Positions 10,517-22,183 of a stretch of 64,000 bases of DNA are shown here, piece after piece. The notes beneath the pieces were generated by a model. The model was not told the DNA's origin. It ran no database searches and was given only the letters and a program-made list of their open reading frames with translations. The stretch is from Larix kaempferi (Eukaryota > Streptophyta > Pinopsida > Pinales > Pinaceae). Position 1 is the first letter of the stretch. Each line of letters opens with the position of its first letter. The stretch spans positions 4,962,501 to 5,026,500 of the forward strand of contig BSBM01000608.1 in the NCBI GenBank assembly GCA_027924585.1, in the 5' to 3' direction. The position numbers and the translations under genes are program-made.

Positions 10517-12584
10517 TACTTGGGAATTTTCTCTTGATGTGACCCACCTTTTCCATTTGGATCTAATTTTGCATTATTACCAACTTGGACATCATGCTTG
10601 GCAATTATTTGACCCTTAGCATCAATTTGACAAACTATCATGACTATGGCTAAGGGGCTTAGGCCATTATGACCTAATGCAATTTTTTGGGACATGACCC
10701 CATCAAGCCATAACATCTTCAACAAATGACCACATAATGGGTCATTTTTTCCTATCATGCCTTCATAAGCAAGGTCTCCTCATGAGTAAACTCAAGTCTT
10801 CAAAGTACAACACAAAAGCCATTGCACAACACTTGTTGGCATCAATGACAAATTCAATCTCCAATCTCCCCCTTTGTCATGGATTGACAACAACTCAAAC
10901 TCCCCCTAGGATCATGCTCCCCCTTTCATCGGCTTTTCTCCCCCTTTGGAATCAATGGAAAAGGGTGACCACATATCAGCTTCTCATGAAGTCACTGCTA
11001 ACTACTCCCCCTATCAACATGCTTCTCTACTTTGCACACCCCTTTTTGACAGTCATGTTGCTTGTACTTATATATCTTCCAGGCTACTCTAATTTGCACC
11101 TAATTCTTGTAATTCTTCAATGCCAAGACATATAAATTACAACATGTACAAGGCCATGCAGTATAACTTACCTCATTGAATTTTTTTTGTGATTCTACTA
11201 GTCAAATTTTAGGATTAAGAGTACACACGCAATAAAAGATTGATATATATAATTAAGCATGGCCTACTACTGCCTAGAAGTTGTGGTTGTGGCTTTCTAA
11301 TATCGGATTCATTGATCCACATCGCAGTTGGCAAGTCATTGACATTGATGAAACTTCAACAAGTTTCAGCTTCGACATGACTTCAACTCGACAGATTATC
11401 TACGATAGGTTCTAAACTCGACACAACTCCGATGAGTCTCGACTTCGACATGCCTCGACACATTTGCATCTTCAACATGTTCAGCAACCTCATAGTTCGC
11501 GACATCGACAAGAAACGTCGACATGCGACCAGCAACTGTCGAACTTCGACAAACTATCTTTCTCTCTTCCAGTTGACTATAACGGTTGAACAGTTGAACC
11601 GTTCTAACTTCTTCTTTGTAACTCAACATAACGGGAAGGCACTGAAGCGTCTCAGAATTCTATATAAGCATGTTAGTGTAATCCTGCTTTGCTCATTCTG
11701 CTTATTCTTAATTGCTTTCGCCATAACAGAGCCGACTCATTCAGTTGAACTGTTGTCCCCCTCATGCTTCCTGGACACGACCTGGATCATTCTTACTAAT
11801 ATTTTTGCAAATCATTGACTAACACATGGATTTTCATGACTATCTTTGTATACACATTACATTTAATCCTTTGTGCATTCTTACTTCATAAAACTGCTTC
11901 CTAAGATTGACCGGATAGTGTTATGTCTAGTTGGAAGATGATTGAAATAGCTACCTTAGAGTATCTTCAAAACATAGATCGGGACGGTTCTTTCAACTTA
12001 GAGTATGGTACTTGTCTCCAGCTGTCTTTAAGCTTGAATATTTATACCTGCAGATTCTTAGTACCCGAGCTAACTGCTAAGACTTGTGCTGATGCCCTTT
12101 TTAAGATCATGGAATCAGTGTAATACCCTCATTTTGACCCTTCGGATATATTGGCTTTTAATGTAAATATTGTATACATGCGATGTATGTTTTCCTAGCA
12201 TGGAGCTCAAAGCCAAGGCCCTACTAGTGGATGCTCGGGTTTTAGTTACAAAGGCAAGTATTTGATATTATGTTATCCATGTGCTATTAATCCATGGAAC
12301 ATTGTAAAATGATGTAAATATTAGTATTGCAATAAAATACCAAAAATTGGCTATGGAGGCAACTACTTAGAGGGGGGCATGTGTATCCACTAGGGAGTGG
12401 TGAGGGGGATTGTGGGGTTGAACCATATGTTTCCAAATTTCATCTTGAGAACCCATTTGACTTTCCTTGCTGACATTTTATTCTGTTGTAAGTAAGTAGT
12501 TGAAGAAATCAGTCCATGGCTTCAATGTAGCATGAGTAGCCCAGAAATTTGTATGGAAGGTATGGACTCTATTTCCTTGACCCA
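10517..12584. other. Unassigned repeat-derived region with Sirevirus-like purine tracts
   Basis: No gene is recognised. From 10870 to 11015 the motif CTCCCCCT occurs five times; on the minus strand this is AGGGGGAG, the repeated polypurine tract typical of the 3' non-coding part of Sirevirus Copia elements. From about 11290 to 11600 the sequence is rich in TCGAC/CGACA. A TATA-like TCTATATAAG lies at about 11659, followed by a T-rich stretch, which looks like an old LTR promoter. From 11920 to 12584 I see nothing beyond short chance frames. The three short frames at 10495-10758, 10737-11135 and 11432-11818 have no recognisable domain. Confidence 0.45.
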
Positions 12585-13280
12585 CAACTTGTTGGTCTCC
12601 TATTATTGGCTGTCCAATACATTATTTTCCAGCATAAAACCTATAAGATCACATGATAAATTAGTTTTATTAATGTTTATTTGTGTATGGTTATGCTTTC
12701 GTAGAGACCAACGTGGACAAAGGCTTGGTAAGTGATTTTTTTGGTTATTTTACATTGTTTTATGCATAAATTGGGTTTTTAAATCTCCACATTTATATAT
12801 CCGGTAACCTGATGGCTCGTTATTTCTTTGTGCAGGGTTTTCGGTGCTCTAGGGCAGGTTCACGTTAGCTGCACCAGTGATTCGGGGGATTCGATCCACA
12901 TTTGGGGTGTCTCTTGTGCTTTCATCGCCTTCCAGATGCCTATGAAGTATATCCCGGTGCTGTTTCATGCTGTTACCCTCCATTTTTAGCAGTGTATGGA
13001 TCTCAAGCAATCTGGCAATGTCATTTCCGTCCTTGATCAGGACCCTAATTTCGGGCTCAATTTCTGAACCAACGGTTGGGAATTTTTCAAAACGGTTCGA
13101 AACCCACTTCACAAATGGCCCCATTTACCCCTAGCCGCGGGCAGTTTTCAGAATTTCTGAATGGATGTGGAGAAATCGCTTCTGGAACAGACGTGGTTTT
13201 GCCAGATTTTGTGTTAGCCGTTTTCTGGGTAGTTGCTCAAATCTCTGCATTCTGGGATGGATCTTGTTCATCTATCCATC

Positions 13281-13288
13281 TATAAATC
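13281..13288 (+). promoter_or_regulatory. E5 LTR TATA-like box
   Basis: TATAAATC inside the 5' LTR, about 690 bp from its start. The position fits the U3/R boundary of a long LTR, but it is the only support. Confidence 0.4.
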
Positions 13289-14111
13289 ATCCTTAGGATG
13301 GATACTCGAGAAGGAGAAGATTGTAATACTTCATTTCATTAATACAACCAGCGTTTATCTCTTTTAAGTTTTCGATTTAGAGCTGGAAGGCGTTGAGGGA
13401 GGGCCCCCTTCAGCACCAACCTTGGTATTTTGCCTTGTGTATTTTGTAATCACAGGTTAATGTCTCTATTCTTTGATATTGTTATATAGAATGCTGATAA
13501 TGTTTCTCATATGAATGATTGCAGATTCTTAGTTAATTGCAGCTGGTTTATTTTGTTGAATAGACACAGGAACAGTTTTCATTTGATTTCCTTTTTGGTT
13601 TCAGCGTGGTATTGGTAATTTGGCTAATGAAATTGATTTTATCTGTTGAAGACCCTTTTTGTTACAGCGTGGAAATAGTTAATGAATAGCTCATCCTTTT
13701 CATTTTCAAATTTGCAGAGCTGTAGGGTATCTTGTTAAGTAAAAGGATTGAAGATTGGAATTTATAGAGCACATAGGGTTTTGATAATCTTTTAAACAAG
13801 TAATTAAATAGGAAGAAATTAGGTTGTTTGAGTTTGGAGAAGACCCTAGTTTATAATATTGCTTTCTTGAAGCAACATCAGCTCCACAGTGTGCATATGC
13901 AAACCAGACTTAGCAAGTATTTCTCACACAGCCTAATATTAATTAATGAGAGTTGCTTGAATGGCTTTGGTACTTTCCTGTGTGCATTAATGTGCATAAA
14001 TAAAATAGAGTATATTTGAATAATAAATAACCAGCCAAGCGTCATTATAACAGGCTGTATGTTGACTATTTAAAGTCAAGAGATTACAGGTGTTACTCTG
14101 GCAATAATTTT

Positions 14112-14715
14112 TGTTAAAATTCAATATGCTAAGACAGAAAATAGCAGCATTACATTCCATTTCACAATAATAGCATATACAGGATCACTGAAGAAACAAC
14201 AAGCATAGCATAAACACAAGAGACACAGATTTATCCTGGGAAACCCTCATGGGGTAGAAAACCCAGTAAAGCTTCCTCAATATAGATGACCAGCAATATA
14301 CAAAGATGCAAACCAAAGACATGATCTCCTTCTCCACTGTAGCAGACCTCTCCTCCAATAGGTGCGCCTCCCTTGAATGAGTGAGTGTATATAATGAGGA
14401 ACACACCTCCTCTATTTATACACTACTTTGATATGTATTTTACACAAGTACACGTAGGCTCGTATTTAACCAATAGGTTAAATAACCCACTACAACTAAC
14501 TGGGCCGACCCCTCTAGGGTGGTCTAATAACCCTTTGACCCACATAACACATTTAGGGCCGACCCCCACTAGGGAAGTCTAATAACCCGAGTTACCACAT
14601 TCCGACGGAGGAATAAACATCTCCGGATATACAATAAGATCTTCACGGAGGAATGAATCATCTCCGGAATAATAAAGTACAAATATAATATTCTTTGAAG
14701 TTACAATATTTAACA
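14112..14715 (-). repeat. E4 3' LTR
   Basis: 604 bp, plus-strand ends TGTTAAAATTC...ATATTTAACA. No difference from 21175-21778 was found by eye. It has the E3 LTR layout with moderate divergence. Confidence 0.95.
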
Positions 14716-14724
14716 CTCCCCCTT
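14716..14724 (-). promoter_or_regulatory. E4 polypurine tract
   Basis: AAGGGGGAG on the minus strand directly precedes the 3' LTR. Confidence 0.85.
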
Positions 14725-14933
14725 AACGAGAAGGATATTATAACAGTATCTGCACGAGCAAGGAGTCATCAACATCATACATGATACATCTATAAATCAT
14801 TGGAAGCTTTCTCAACATCATCAGTAACTCAAGCAGTTACTGGAACATCTTCAATACTGGAACATCAACATCTTCAGTACTGAGTCTTTATCTTCTGCAG
14901 CACTCGAACAACTACAACAACATCAACATCTGG

Positions 14934-15270
14934 ATCCTCACGATCATCAGTATCGTCATCTCACGACCATTAGCATCGTCATCACACGATCATCAAGATC
15001 GTCATCACACGATCATCAGCATCGTCACACACGATCATTAGCATCGTCATCACACGATCATCAATATCGTCATCACACGATCATTAGCATCATCATCACA
15101 TGATCATCAACATCGTCATCACACGATCAGCAGCATCGTCATCACATGATCATCAACATCGTCATCACACGATCAGCAGCATCGTCATCACACGATCATC
15201 AGCATCGTCATCACACGATCATCAGCATCGTCATCACACGATCATCAGCATCGTCATCAATACAGGTATC
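14934..15270 (-). repeat. E4 array 5: 23-bp ATCGTCATCACACGATCAT units
   Basis: Units of about 23 bp around CATCGTCATCACACGATCAT. The repeat ATCGT...ACGAT is self-complementary. The same array, reversed, sits in E3 at 53092-53310 in the same place next to the purine tract. Confidence 0.9.
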
Positions 15271-15274
15271 CATA

Positions 15275-15757
15275 ACAATACAAGTATCCACATCATTAGT
15301 ACACGTATTCATGCCAATACAAGTGTACATATCATCAATACAAGTATCCACACTGATACAAGTAACCACATCATCAATACAAGTATCCTACCGATACAAG
15401 TAACCACATCATCAGTACAAGTATCCTACCGATACAAGTAACCACATCATCAATACAAGTATCCTACCGATACAAGTAACCACATCATCAGTACAAGTAT
15501 CCTACCGATACAAGTAACCACATCATCAGTACAAGTATCCTACCGATACAAGTAACCACATCATCAATACAAGTATCCTACCGATACAAGTAACCACATC
15601 ATCAATACAAGTATCCTACCGATACAAGTAACCACATCATCAATACAAGTATCCTACCGATACGAGTAACCACATCATCAATACAAGTATCCTACCGATA
15701 CAAGTAACCACATCATCAATACAAGTATCCTACCGATACAAGTAACCACATCATTAA
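15275..15757 (-). repeat. E4 array 4: 38-bp units
   Basis: About twelve tandem units of 38 bp built from CAATACAAGTATCCTACCGA and TACAAGTAACCACATCAT, nearly perfect, with rare CAGTACAAG and TACGAG variants. Confidence 0.9.
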
Positions 15758-15845
15758 TACCATCACTTTCTCGGAGACCATTCGTCTACGGATCAATTCA
15801 GGGACCGAAGTCCGAGGATGATACAATCCCCATCACGTACATTTT

Positions 15846-16437
15846 GAACTAGCAGTTCCGGGATGATGCAATCCCCATCACGTACATTTTGAACTATCAG
15901 TTCCGGGATGATGCAATCCCCATCACGTACATTTTGAACTATCAGTTCCGGGATGATGCAATCCCCATCACGTACATTTTGAACTATCAGTTCCGGGATG
16001 ATGCAATCCCCATCACGTACATTTTGAACTATCAGTTCCGGGATGATGCAATCCCCATCACGTACATTTTGAACTATCAGTTCCGGGATGATGCAATCCC
16101 CATCACGTACATTTTGAACTATCAGTTCCGGGATGATGCAATCCCCATCACGTACATTTTGAACTATCAGTTCCGGGATGATGCAATCCCCATCACGTAC
16201 ATTTTGAACTATCAGTTCCGGGATGATGCAATCCCCATCACGTACATTTTGAACTATCAGTTCCGGGATGATGCAATCCCCATCACGTACATTTTGAACT
16301 ATCAGTTCCGGGATGATGCAATCCCCATCACGTACATTTTGAACTATCAGTTCCGGGATGATGCAATCCCCATCACGTACATTTTGAACTATCAGTTCCG
16401 GGATGATGCAATCCCCATCACGTACATTTTGAACTAA
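15846..16437 (-). repeat. E4 array 3: about thirteen 45-bp units
   Basis: Near-perfect head-to-tail units of 45 bp (TTCCGGGATGATGCAATCCC ... TTTTGAACTATCAG). Only the first differs (AGCAG for ATCAG). Because 45 is a multiple of three the array is open on the plus strand for 182 codons, giving a 15-residue repeat. That frame runs antisense to the element and is a by-product of unit length. There are no spacers, so it is not CRISPR. Confidence 0.95.
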
Positions 16438-16468
16438 GGTCCAGGGACGATGCAGTCCTATCCTCTAT

Positions 16469-16800
16469 TCTCGGAGACCTCACGTCTACGGCTCTCTTTA
16501 GGACTGGAAGTCCAGGGATGATCCAATCCCCTCAAGTCCACCAAGGACTTCATTCTCGGAGACCTCACGTCTACGGCTCTCTTTAGGACTGAAAGTCCAG
16601 GGATGATCCAATCCCCTCAACTGTCCACTAAGGACTTCATTCTCGGAGACCTCACGTCTACGGCTCTCTTTAGGACTGAAAGTCCAGGGATGATCCAATC
16701 CCCTCAACTGTCCACTAAGGACTTCATTCTCGGAGACCTTACGTCTACGGCTCTCTTTAGGACTGAAAGTCCAGGGATGATCCAATCCCCTCAACTCTAT
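16469..16800 (-). repeat. E4 array 2: four 87-bp units
   Basis: Units starting at 16469, 16554, 16641 and 16728 share TCTCGGAGACCTCACGTCTA and CAGGGATGATCCAATCCCCT. The unit is homologous, in reverse complement, to the 87-bp units of E3 at 52059-52575. Confidence 0.9.
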
Positions 16801-16811
16801 TCTCATCCATA

Positions 16812-17110
16812 CAGGTACAATCATATATCACATCAAAACATGTATACATCACATCAAGACATGTGTACATCAAAACATGTATACATCACTTAATCAACAC
16901 ATGTACACATCACATCAAAACATGTGTACAACAAAACATGTATACATCACTAATCAAAACATGTACACATCACATCAGAACATGTATACATCACAACTAG
17001 CATGTATTCTTACTAATACATCTAAACATGTATACATCACACCAAAACATGTATACATCTAGCATGTATTCTCACCAATACATCTATCATCAAAAGCATG
17101 TATAAGTAAA
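16812..17110 (-). repeat. E4 array 1: ATGTATACATCAC repeats
   Basis: Short degenerate tandem units around ACATCAAAACATGTATACATCAC, each containing the palindrome-rich ATGTATACAT. The matching E3 array is at 51830-52080. Confidence 0.75.
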
Positions 17111-17229
17111 GCTAAGTATTCTAAGTATAAGAGTCCTAAATCTAAATATTTCTAAGTAACTGGGTGTAGAGAACAGGTTACCTCATCAACGACCTTGTTG
17201 TTTGATGAGACAATCTCATCAGTAGTGAC

Positions 17230-18109
17230 TATACTACTCCCCCTTTCGAGGACGGTCCTTTTGAACTACACCAAGCTTGTCTCGGAAGTATTCAAACTTC
17301 ACTCGAGACAGAGGTTTGGTTGGTAACTTCTTCACTTGACGTAGGGGCTTGGTTAGTACAATGGTAACCTGTTACAAATTCAAACTTTTAGAGTTCATTT
17401 CTGTGACATATCTTGTTAGTTCCCTATGTTCTTTGACTTATCATGGAACACTAGATTCTATGTCATCTTGATACAACTCTAATTATCACATAGGATCTCA
17501 GTTGGTTCTAACTCTAAGTCAAACAATCCTAAAGCCAAACTTCTTCACAACTAGCAGAGCAAGCAGCCATATATTCCGCTTGTGCTGAGAGTCACACTAG
17601 ACTGCTTCCAGCTAAACCACGAGATCATGGCTAATCCCAGACAATAACATCCTCTCGATGTGTTCTTCTTGTCTGATACACTTCCTGCCCAAACAGAATC
17701 TGAATAGCCATCTGAAGTCATGATCTTCAAGATAGCATAGATCAAATTCTATCGTGTCCTTTATGTGCCTCATCACATACTTTGCAACTATCAGGTAAAC
17801 ACATCTAGTTTCCACTAGATACTAACTCAAGGTGATCATAACAAAGCATATATCTAACCTAGTATATGTTAGATATAACAAAGACCCAATAAATTGACTG
17901 TACAGAGTTATATTCACTAACTCTGATGAGTTATCCCCTAACAGCTTCAAGTTGGAATCCATAAGAGTGGCCATTCCAACACCTCAAGTCATATTTCTCA
18001 TCATACTTTCCCTGGTTGAGAAATATTCCTTCTGAGCCTTGCCATACTTCCAGACCTAGGAAGTAAAGCATCAATTTGAGATCTTTCATTTTTCATTTCT
18101 GCATTGAAT
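17230..18109 (-). pseudogene. E4 RT end and RNase H remnant
   Basis: Decayed pol tail on the minus strand. 17551-17745 reads SVWAGSVSDKKNTSRGCY and ISWFSWKQSSVTLST of the Copia RNase H. The RT-end motifs DSNLKLL and LGSEVWQGSEGIFLNQG-like pieces are scattered at 17900-18060 with shifts. The closing part near 17230-17310 corresponds to SRVKFEYFRDKLGVVQK. Many indels and stops are present, so it is non-functional even though the LTRs are identical, which means it was already broken when it last moved. Confidence 0.75.
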
Positions 18110-19689
18110 GATCTTCTGCATATCTATCTGTGCCATCTCTCGTTAGATGGGTCTACTGATATGAGCCTTAATATCATTCGAACTCTGTGGTGAGTTCCTT
18201 CTTGCTTCCATGTCATATGTGTATCATATTCAACCTTGTAGCAAAGGTTGAGATCCACATCACCCATGGTGATCATTAAGCTTATCAAATTATTATCGAT
18301 CCTAGGTACCTATACAGAACCTGATTCATACTTCTTCTTTAATTACACCATACTTGGAGCAAACACCTTGTCGTGATTCTCTTCCCCTTTCTAAGAGAAT
18401 CTTCTAGCCATGAGCCTTCTATATTTTGTTTGATTTGTAAATCTTCTTGTTTGAACATCCACCACTTGTACGGTGTCCATCATTCTTCATGACCTTTCCT
18501 ACAAATCAAAATTAAGTACATGATTAGTAATACTTCATAATCATCAAAAGATAACCCATTATGCATACAGATATCATTTACATAGTGATGCAACTATTTT
18601 GACCAATACTTTGGCACAACACTTTCCCATATCCTGTATGCATACAGTGGCTATCTAGATGCCTTCCATCTCTACCAGAACATACTATCGAGAGTGTGCA
18701 CAACTCTCAGCATGTCAGCAAAGAGGTTTCATTCTAGACAAGCAATAATGGAATGTTTGTCCAAACATATGCACATTAGTTGTATATTGTTCAATGCTCT
18801 ATAAATGTTTACACTCAGCATTATATATTCTAGGAATACAAATATGCATGCAGGCAATATCATTACTATTTCAAATAGCAACTCAAATACTTATCTTTTA
18901 TGTTTGTGTGGCTGCCTCCCGCTTGATCTTCTGTATGTCTTTTGAACTTCTATTCATTCTGTACCACTGTGCATGCTCAAGAGTCATCCTCATGATCTCA
19001 TACACAAACATACACTCATTAGTATATTCTAAATGCTATCAAAACATTATAGTACTAAATAATCTTGAAAACGTATAGTCATGATTATAGTTAATAACCA
19101 TTAGTATTCAAGATTTCAGGGAAGTCTTCTTTTACTCATGCATATCATTGATAAAAGATATAATATGCATAATCCCTTGATTATTAACTTTATGAATAAG
19201 CATAACCAATCATTCCAAGTATACTTATATAAGGGATCCTAACACAAGGTAAGATTCATGGGAAACATACCTGGATTAGTATACCTACTTGATTATGTAC
19301 AACATACCTAAACAACCTCTTCAATGATTTAGAGATCCTGAGCTAGAACCTGCATGTCTCATAGGTATAACAAATTCATACATACCTCGTAAGTAGAACA
19401 AAGATTATGGATGAGTCTTTGTCTTCATGTTTTCATGGTCATGAAGCCTGATTTGTCTTTTGTGATGTACCTGTATCTTGTTAGCAGACAACCTCAACCT
19501 CACACAACACCATAATGCATTAGTACAATCATAAGTGTCAACACCCTAACCAATGAATATCTTCCATCATGCATTCATAATTTTGTTAAGGTGATACAAC
19601 AAATCTAAAATCAAGATTGTACTAACTGTAATAATCATGAAGACAAACATACCATAAACTTAATCATGAACAAATCTCAAAACATACCT
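18110..19689 (-). other. E4 copy of the shared non-coding cassette
   Basis: About 1.6 kb with no gene, related on the minus strand to 49250-50500 in E3 and 36910-38050 in E2. The best-conserved part is 18600-18790, containing GAATGAAACCTCTTTGCTGA, the complement of TCAGCAAAGAGGTTTCATTC. The segment is bounded by a gag stub on the leader side and RT remnants on the other. Confidence 0.7.
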
Positions 19690-19839
19690 CGATGAGTCAT
19701 ACCTATCGAGATCGCTTGTAATCTCCTTATGTAAAGCCTTAGCCTCATCTCCCTCTGAAACATGAACTCCTTCACTTATGTAGGTGACCAATCTATCTTC
19801 TTCTAGGATTAACCCTATCCACTTGATTTGCAAGAACTG
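19690..19839 (-). pseudogene. E4 gag stub
   Basis: About 45 codons on the minus strand retain the gag N-terminal signature: WIGLILEED, then EGDEAKALHKE, corresponding to IGLILEEN and DEEAKVLHKK of E1 and E2. The frame ends where the non-coding cassette begins. It is an internal deletion derivative of gag with no capsid core or zinc knuckle. Confidence 0.7.
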
Positions 19840-21162
19840 GACCTGGAGCTGGATATGGGTTTGTCAGAGAAACCCCAAAAATTCAAACTTTGAATTTCAG
19901 ACTTCCGAAAGGATAGAAATATGCGCCTTGATGAGCTGATCAAACTGATATATTTAGAATTTGAAAACTGCAAAGTTTTACTCCTCAATTTTGCCTTTGA
20001 AACTTTCGGATTCACTGGACGTGACCCTGAACTGGGGTTTGATGAATCCCACTCTTTTGCCCCATCAAAAAGTTTGAACCAAAGCTCTAAGCTTCTATTT
20101 TTCTGAGGAGCTTCCAGCCGTGGTCACAGATTTCAAAAATTCCTATTTTTACAGAAGCCCTAATTTTCCACTTTTCTGATCAAAGTCCCGAACTAGGGTC
20201 TAATCAAGCCCGGCCTTCTGCCCAACCAAAAATTCTGATCTTGGTCTCTAAATTTCTATTTTGATGAGTAGTATCCAGCCGTGGTCTCCGATTACAAAAA
20301 TTCCAACTTTCTTCAAAGCCCTAAATTTCGGAAGCCATGAATGAAGGTACCAAAAAATAATTCTGTTTTGACAGAAATATGTACCTGATTGTTTCTGGTG
20401 TAACTCCGAAATTTTTGATCCACAGGGTCTGAAAAAGTTTTCTGAGATAGCCTGACCTGTTAGCTTTCCATCCTGACAGGTCTGACCTCAATTGGATGTT
20501 CTGAGAGAGAGTTATGCCAAATGTCGCAACGTGACCTGTTTTGGGAAAATACAGGAGAGCGAACTTGTACGGCGTGCCACGTGTCACTGTTTGACCTTCG
20601 GCCTCTGAAAAAGTTTTCTGAGATAGCTCGGCCTGTTATATTTCCATCCTGACAGGTCTGACCTCAATTGGATTCTCTGAGAGAGAGTTATGCCAAGTGT
20701 CGCAACGTGACCTGTTTATGGGATAATACAGGAGAGCGAACTTGTACGGCGTGCCACGTGTCACTGGTTCAACTTCGGCCTCTGAAAAAGTTTTCTGAGA
20801 TAGTACAGTCTGTGTACTACCTGTCACTTTTCACAAAATTTCATTTGGATCTTCCTAGCCCAAGTTATGACCTTTTTCCCAAGGTCACCTGATTTTGACT
20901 CAGATCTGGAAGAGGCAGAAACCCTATATTGTACAGATCATAAATCACAAAGTACAACGAATTAGAGGTTGTCCTTTGGACACAAGGTACCTGGAGATCT
21001 TAGCTTCGTCCTGTAACAATTTTAGATCCGAAAACTTCGCCAAAACGGATTTATAGCGAAAGTGCTACGATGACTGGTTTTTGCTATGTAAAACCCTAAC
21101 CTTCAAATTGTCGTAAGTAAAGCAAGTGTCTTTAGTGCCATACCTTGTCTTCCTTCAGGTTA
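19840..21162 (-). repeat. E4 leader with about 177-bp direct repeats
   Basis: Untranslated leader of about 1.3 kb. Units starting at about 20429 and 20605, and a truncated third at 20782, share CTGAAAAAGTTTTCTGAGAT, then GACAGGTCTGACCTCAATTG, then GGCGTGCCACGTGTCACT. Each full unit contains the palindrome CACGTG. Farther in, two units of roughly 150-190 bp around CCAGCCGTGGTC repeat at 20020-20160 and 20180-20310. E3 has the same leader repeats at 48187-48600. Confidence 0.75.
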
Positions 21163-21174
21163 GCTCTGATACCA
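21163..21174 (-). promoter_or_regulatory. E4 primer binding site (initiator Met tRNA)
   Basis: TGGTATCAGAGC on the minus strand, directly next to the 5' LTR. Confidence 0.9.
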
Positions 21175-21778
21175 TGTTAAAATTCAATATGCTAAGACAG
21201 AAAATAGCAGCATTACATTCCATTTCACAATAATAGCATATACAGGATCACTGAAGAAACAACAAGCATAGCATAAACACAAGAGACACAGATTTATCCT
21301 GGGAAACCCTCATGGGGTAGAAAACCCAGTAAAGCTTCCTCAATATAGATGACCAGCAATATACAAAGATGCAAACCAAAGACATGATCTCCTTCTCCAC
21401 TGTAGCAGACCTCTCCTCCAATAGGTGCGCCTCCCTTGAATGAGTGAGTGTATATAATGAGGAACACACCTCCTCTATTTATACACTACTTTGATATGTA
21501 TTTTACACAAGTACACGTAGGCTCGTATTTAACCAATAGGTTAAATAACCCACTACAACTAACTGGGCCGACCCCTCTAGGGTGGTCTAATAACCCTTTG
21601 ACCCACATAACACATTTAGGGCCGACCCCCACTAGGGAAGTCTAATAACCCGAGTTACCACATTCCGACGGAGGAATAAACATCTCCGGATATACAATAA
21701 GATCTTCACGGAGGAATGAATCATCTCCGGAATAATAAAGTACAAATATAATATTCTTTGAAGTTACAATATTTAACA
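21175..21778 (-). repeat. E4 5' LTR
   Basis: 604-bp promoter-side LTR. TATAAATAG in minus orientation lies at 21475-21483. It is followed on the minus strand by the primer site at 21163-21174. Confidence 0.95.
21475..21483 (-). promoter_or_regulatory. E4 LTR TATA box
   Basis: TATAAATAG on the minus strand, same place as in the LTRs of E1, E2 and E3. Confidence 0.6.
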
Positions 21779-22165
21779 ATTTTAGCAGTATTAGTGTGGA
21801 GTGAAGCATTAGTTCTCATAGGATTATAGTGGAGTTTTCAGATCAACAGATCATAGTTGTTGTGAAACTTATTAAGCTCTTTCAGTTGTAGAATAGATTA
21901 TGAGCACTGTAGCGGAGTGTGAATTGTGGAGTGTTTAAGGGATTTCTGTAGGGTTTGGTTAATTTATCCGTAGATTGTTCTTTTGAAAGATTGCTGTAGG
22001 TAGGACTTCTCTGAAAGATTGCTGTAGGTGGAATTTCTATGAAAGATTAGGGTTGTTTTAAAACTATCTTGCCTGCACATATAGTGTAGCAACTCAAAGT
22101 TTACGATTTCCCGGTTGATAATTAAATGGAGGTGAATTAAATATCAATAATTTTCACCAACATTT

Positions 22166-22183
22166 TGGCGCCGTTGCCGGGGA
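22166..22183 (+). promoter_or_regulatory. E5 primer binding site (TGGCGCC type)
   Basis: TGGCGCCGTTGCCGGGGA starts three bases after the 5' LTR. It is the well-known primer site of Athila/Tat-type and related plant gypsy elements, usually assigned to aspartate tRNA. It shows that E5 belongs to the gypsy side even though it carries no pol. Confidence 0.85.

Larger units (their letters stand above)
14112..21778 (-). mobile_element. E4: non-autonomous Copia element nested in the E5 LTR
   Basis: 7667-bp minus-strand element with two 604-bp LTRs and the duplication ATTTT at 14107-14111 and 21779-21783. The empty site in the other E5 LTR confirms both ends. By eye the LTRs are identical. Read on the minus strand: 5' LTR, initiator-Met primer site, leader with 177-bp repeats, a stub of gag, a non-coding cassette, a decayed RT/RNase H remnant, a 2.5-kb series of tandem arrays, purine tract, 3' LTR. 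Gag, protease, integrase and the RT core are missing, so it moved recently only by enzymes supplied in trans. Confidence 0.95.
12590..22162 (+). repeat. E5 5' LTR, split by E4
   Basis: The LTR runs 12590-14111 and 21784-22162, with E4 and its target duplication between. Removing 14112-21783 gives 1901 bp, the same length as the 3' LTR. It starts TGTTGGTCTCC and ends TTTTCACCAACA. A TATA-like TATAAAT lies at 13281-13287, followed by a cluster ending in GTAATACTTCATTTCATTAATA, a plausible transcription start and R region. Confidence 0.95.

Noticed and set aside
12849-13124. 91-codon minus-strand frame in E5 LTRs (also 26517-26792)
   Set aside because: Present in both LTRs and antisense to the element; no recognisable domain. 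It could be checked for expression but I do not support it as a gene.
14185-14406. Small frames in E4 LTRs (also 21248-21469, 14385-14582, 21448-21645)
   Set aside because: They occur twice because the LTRs are duplicated, have no known domain and lie antisense or across promoter sequence.
15889-16437. 182-codon open frame of perfect 15-residue repeats
   Set aside because: It runs antisense to E4 through a 45-bp tandem array. The frame is open only because 45 is divisible by three and the unit lacks a stop.
15846-16437. CRISPR-like regular repeats
   Set aside because: Units abut with no unique spacers, and the context is a plant retrotransposon.
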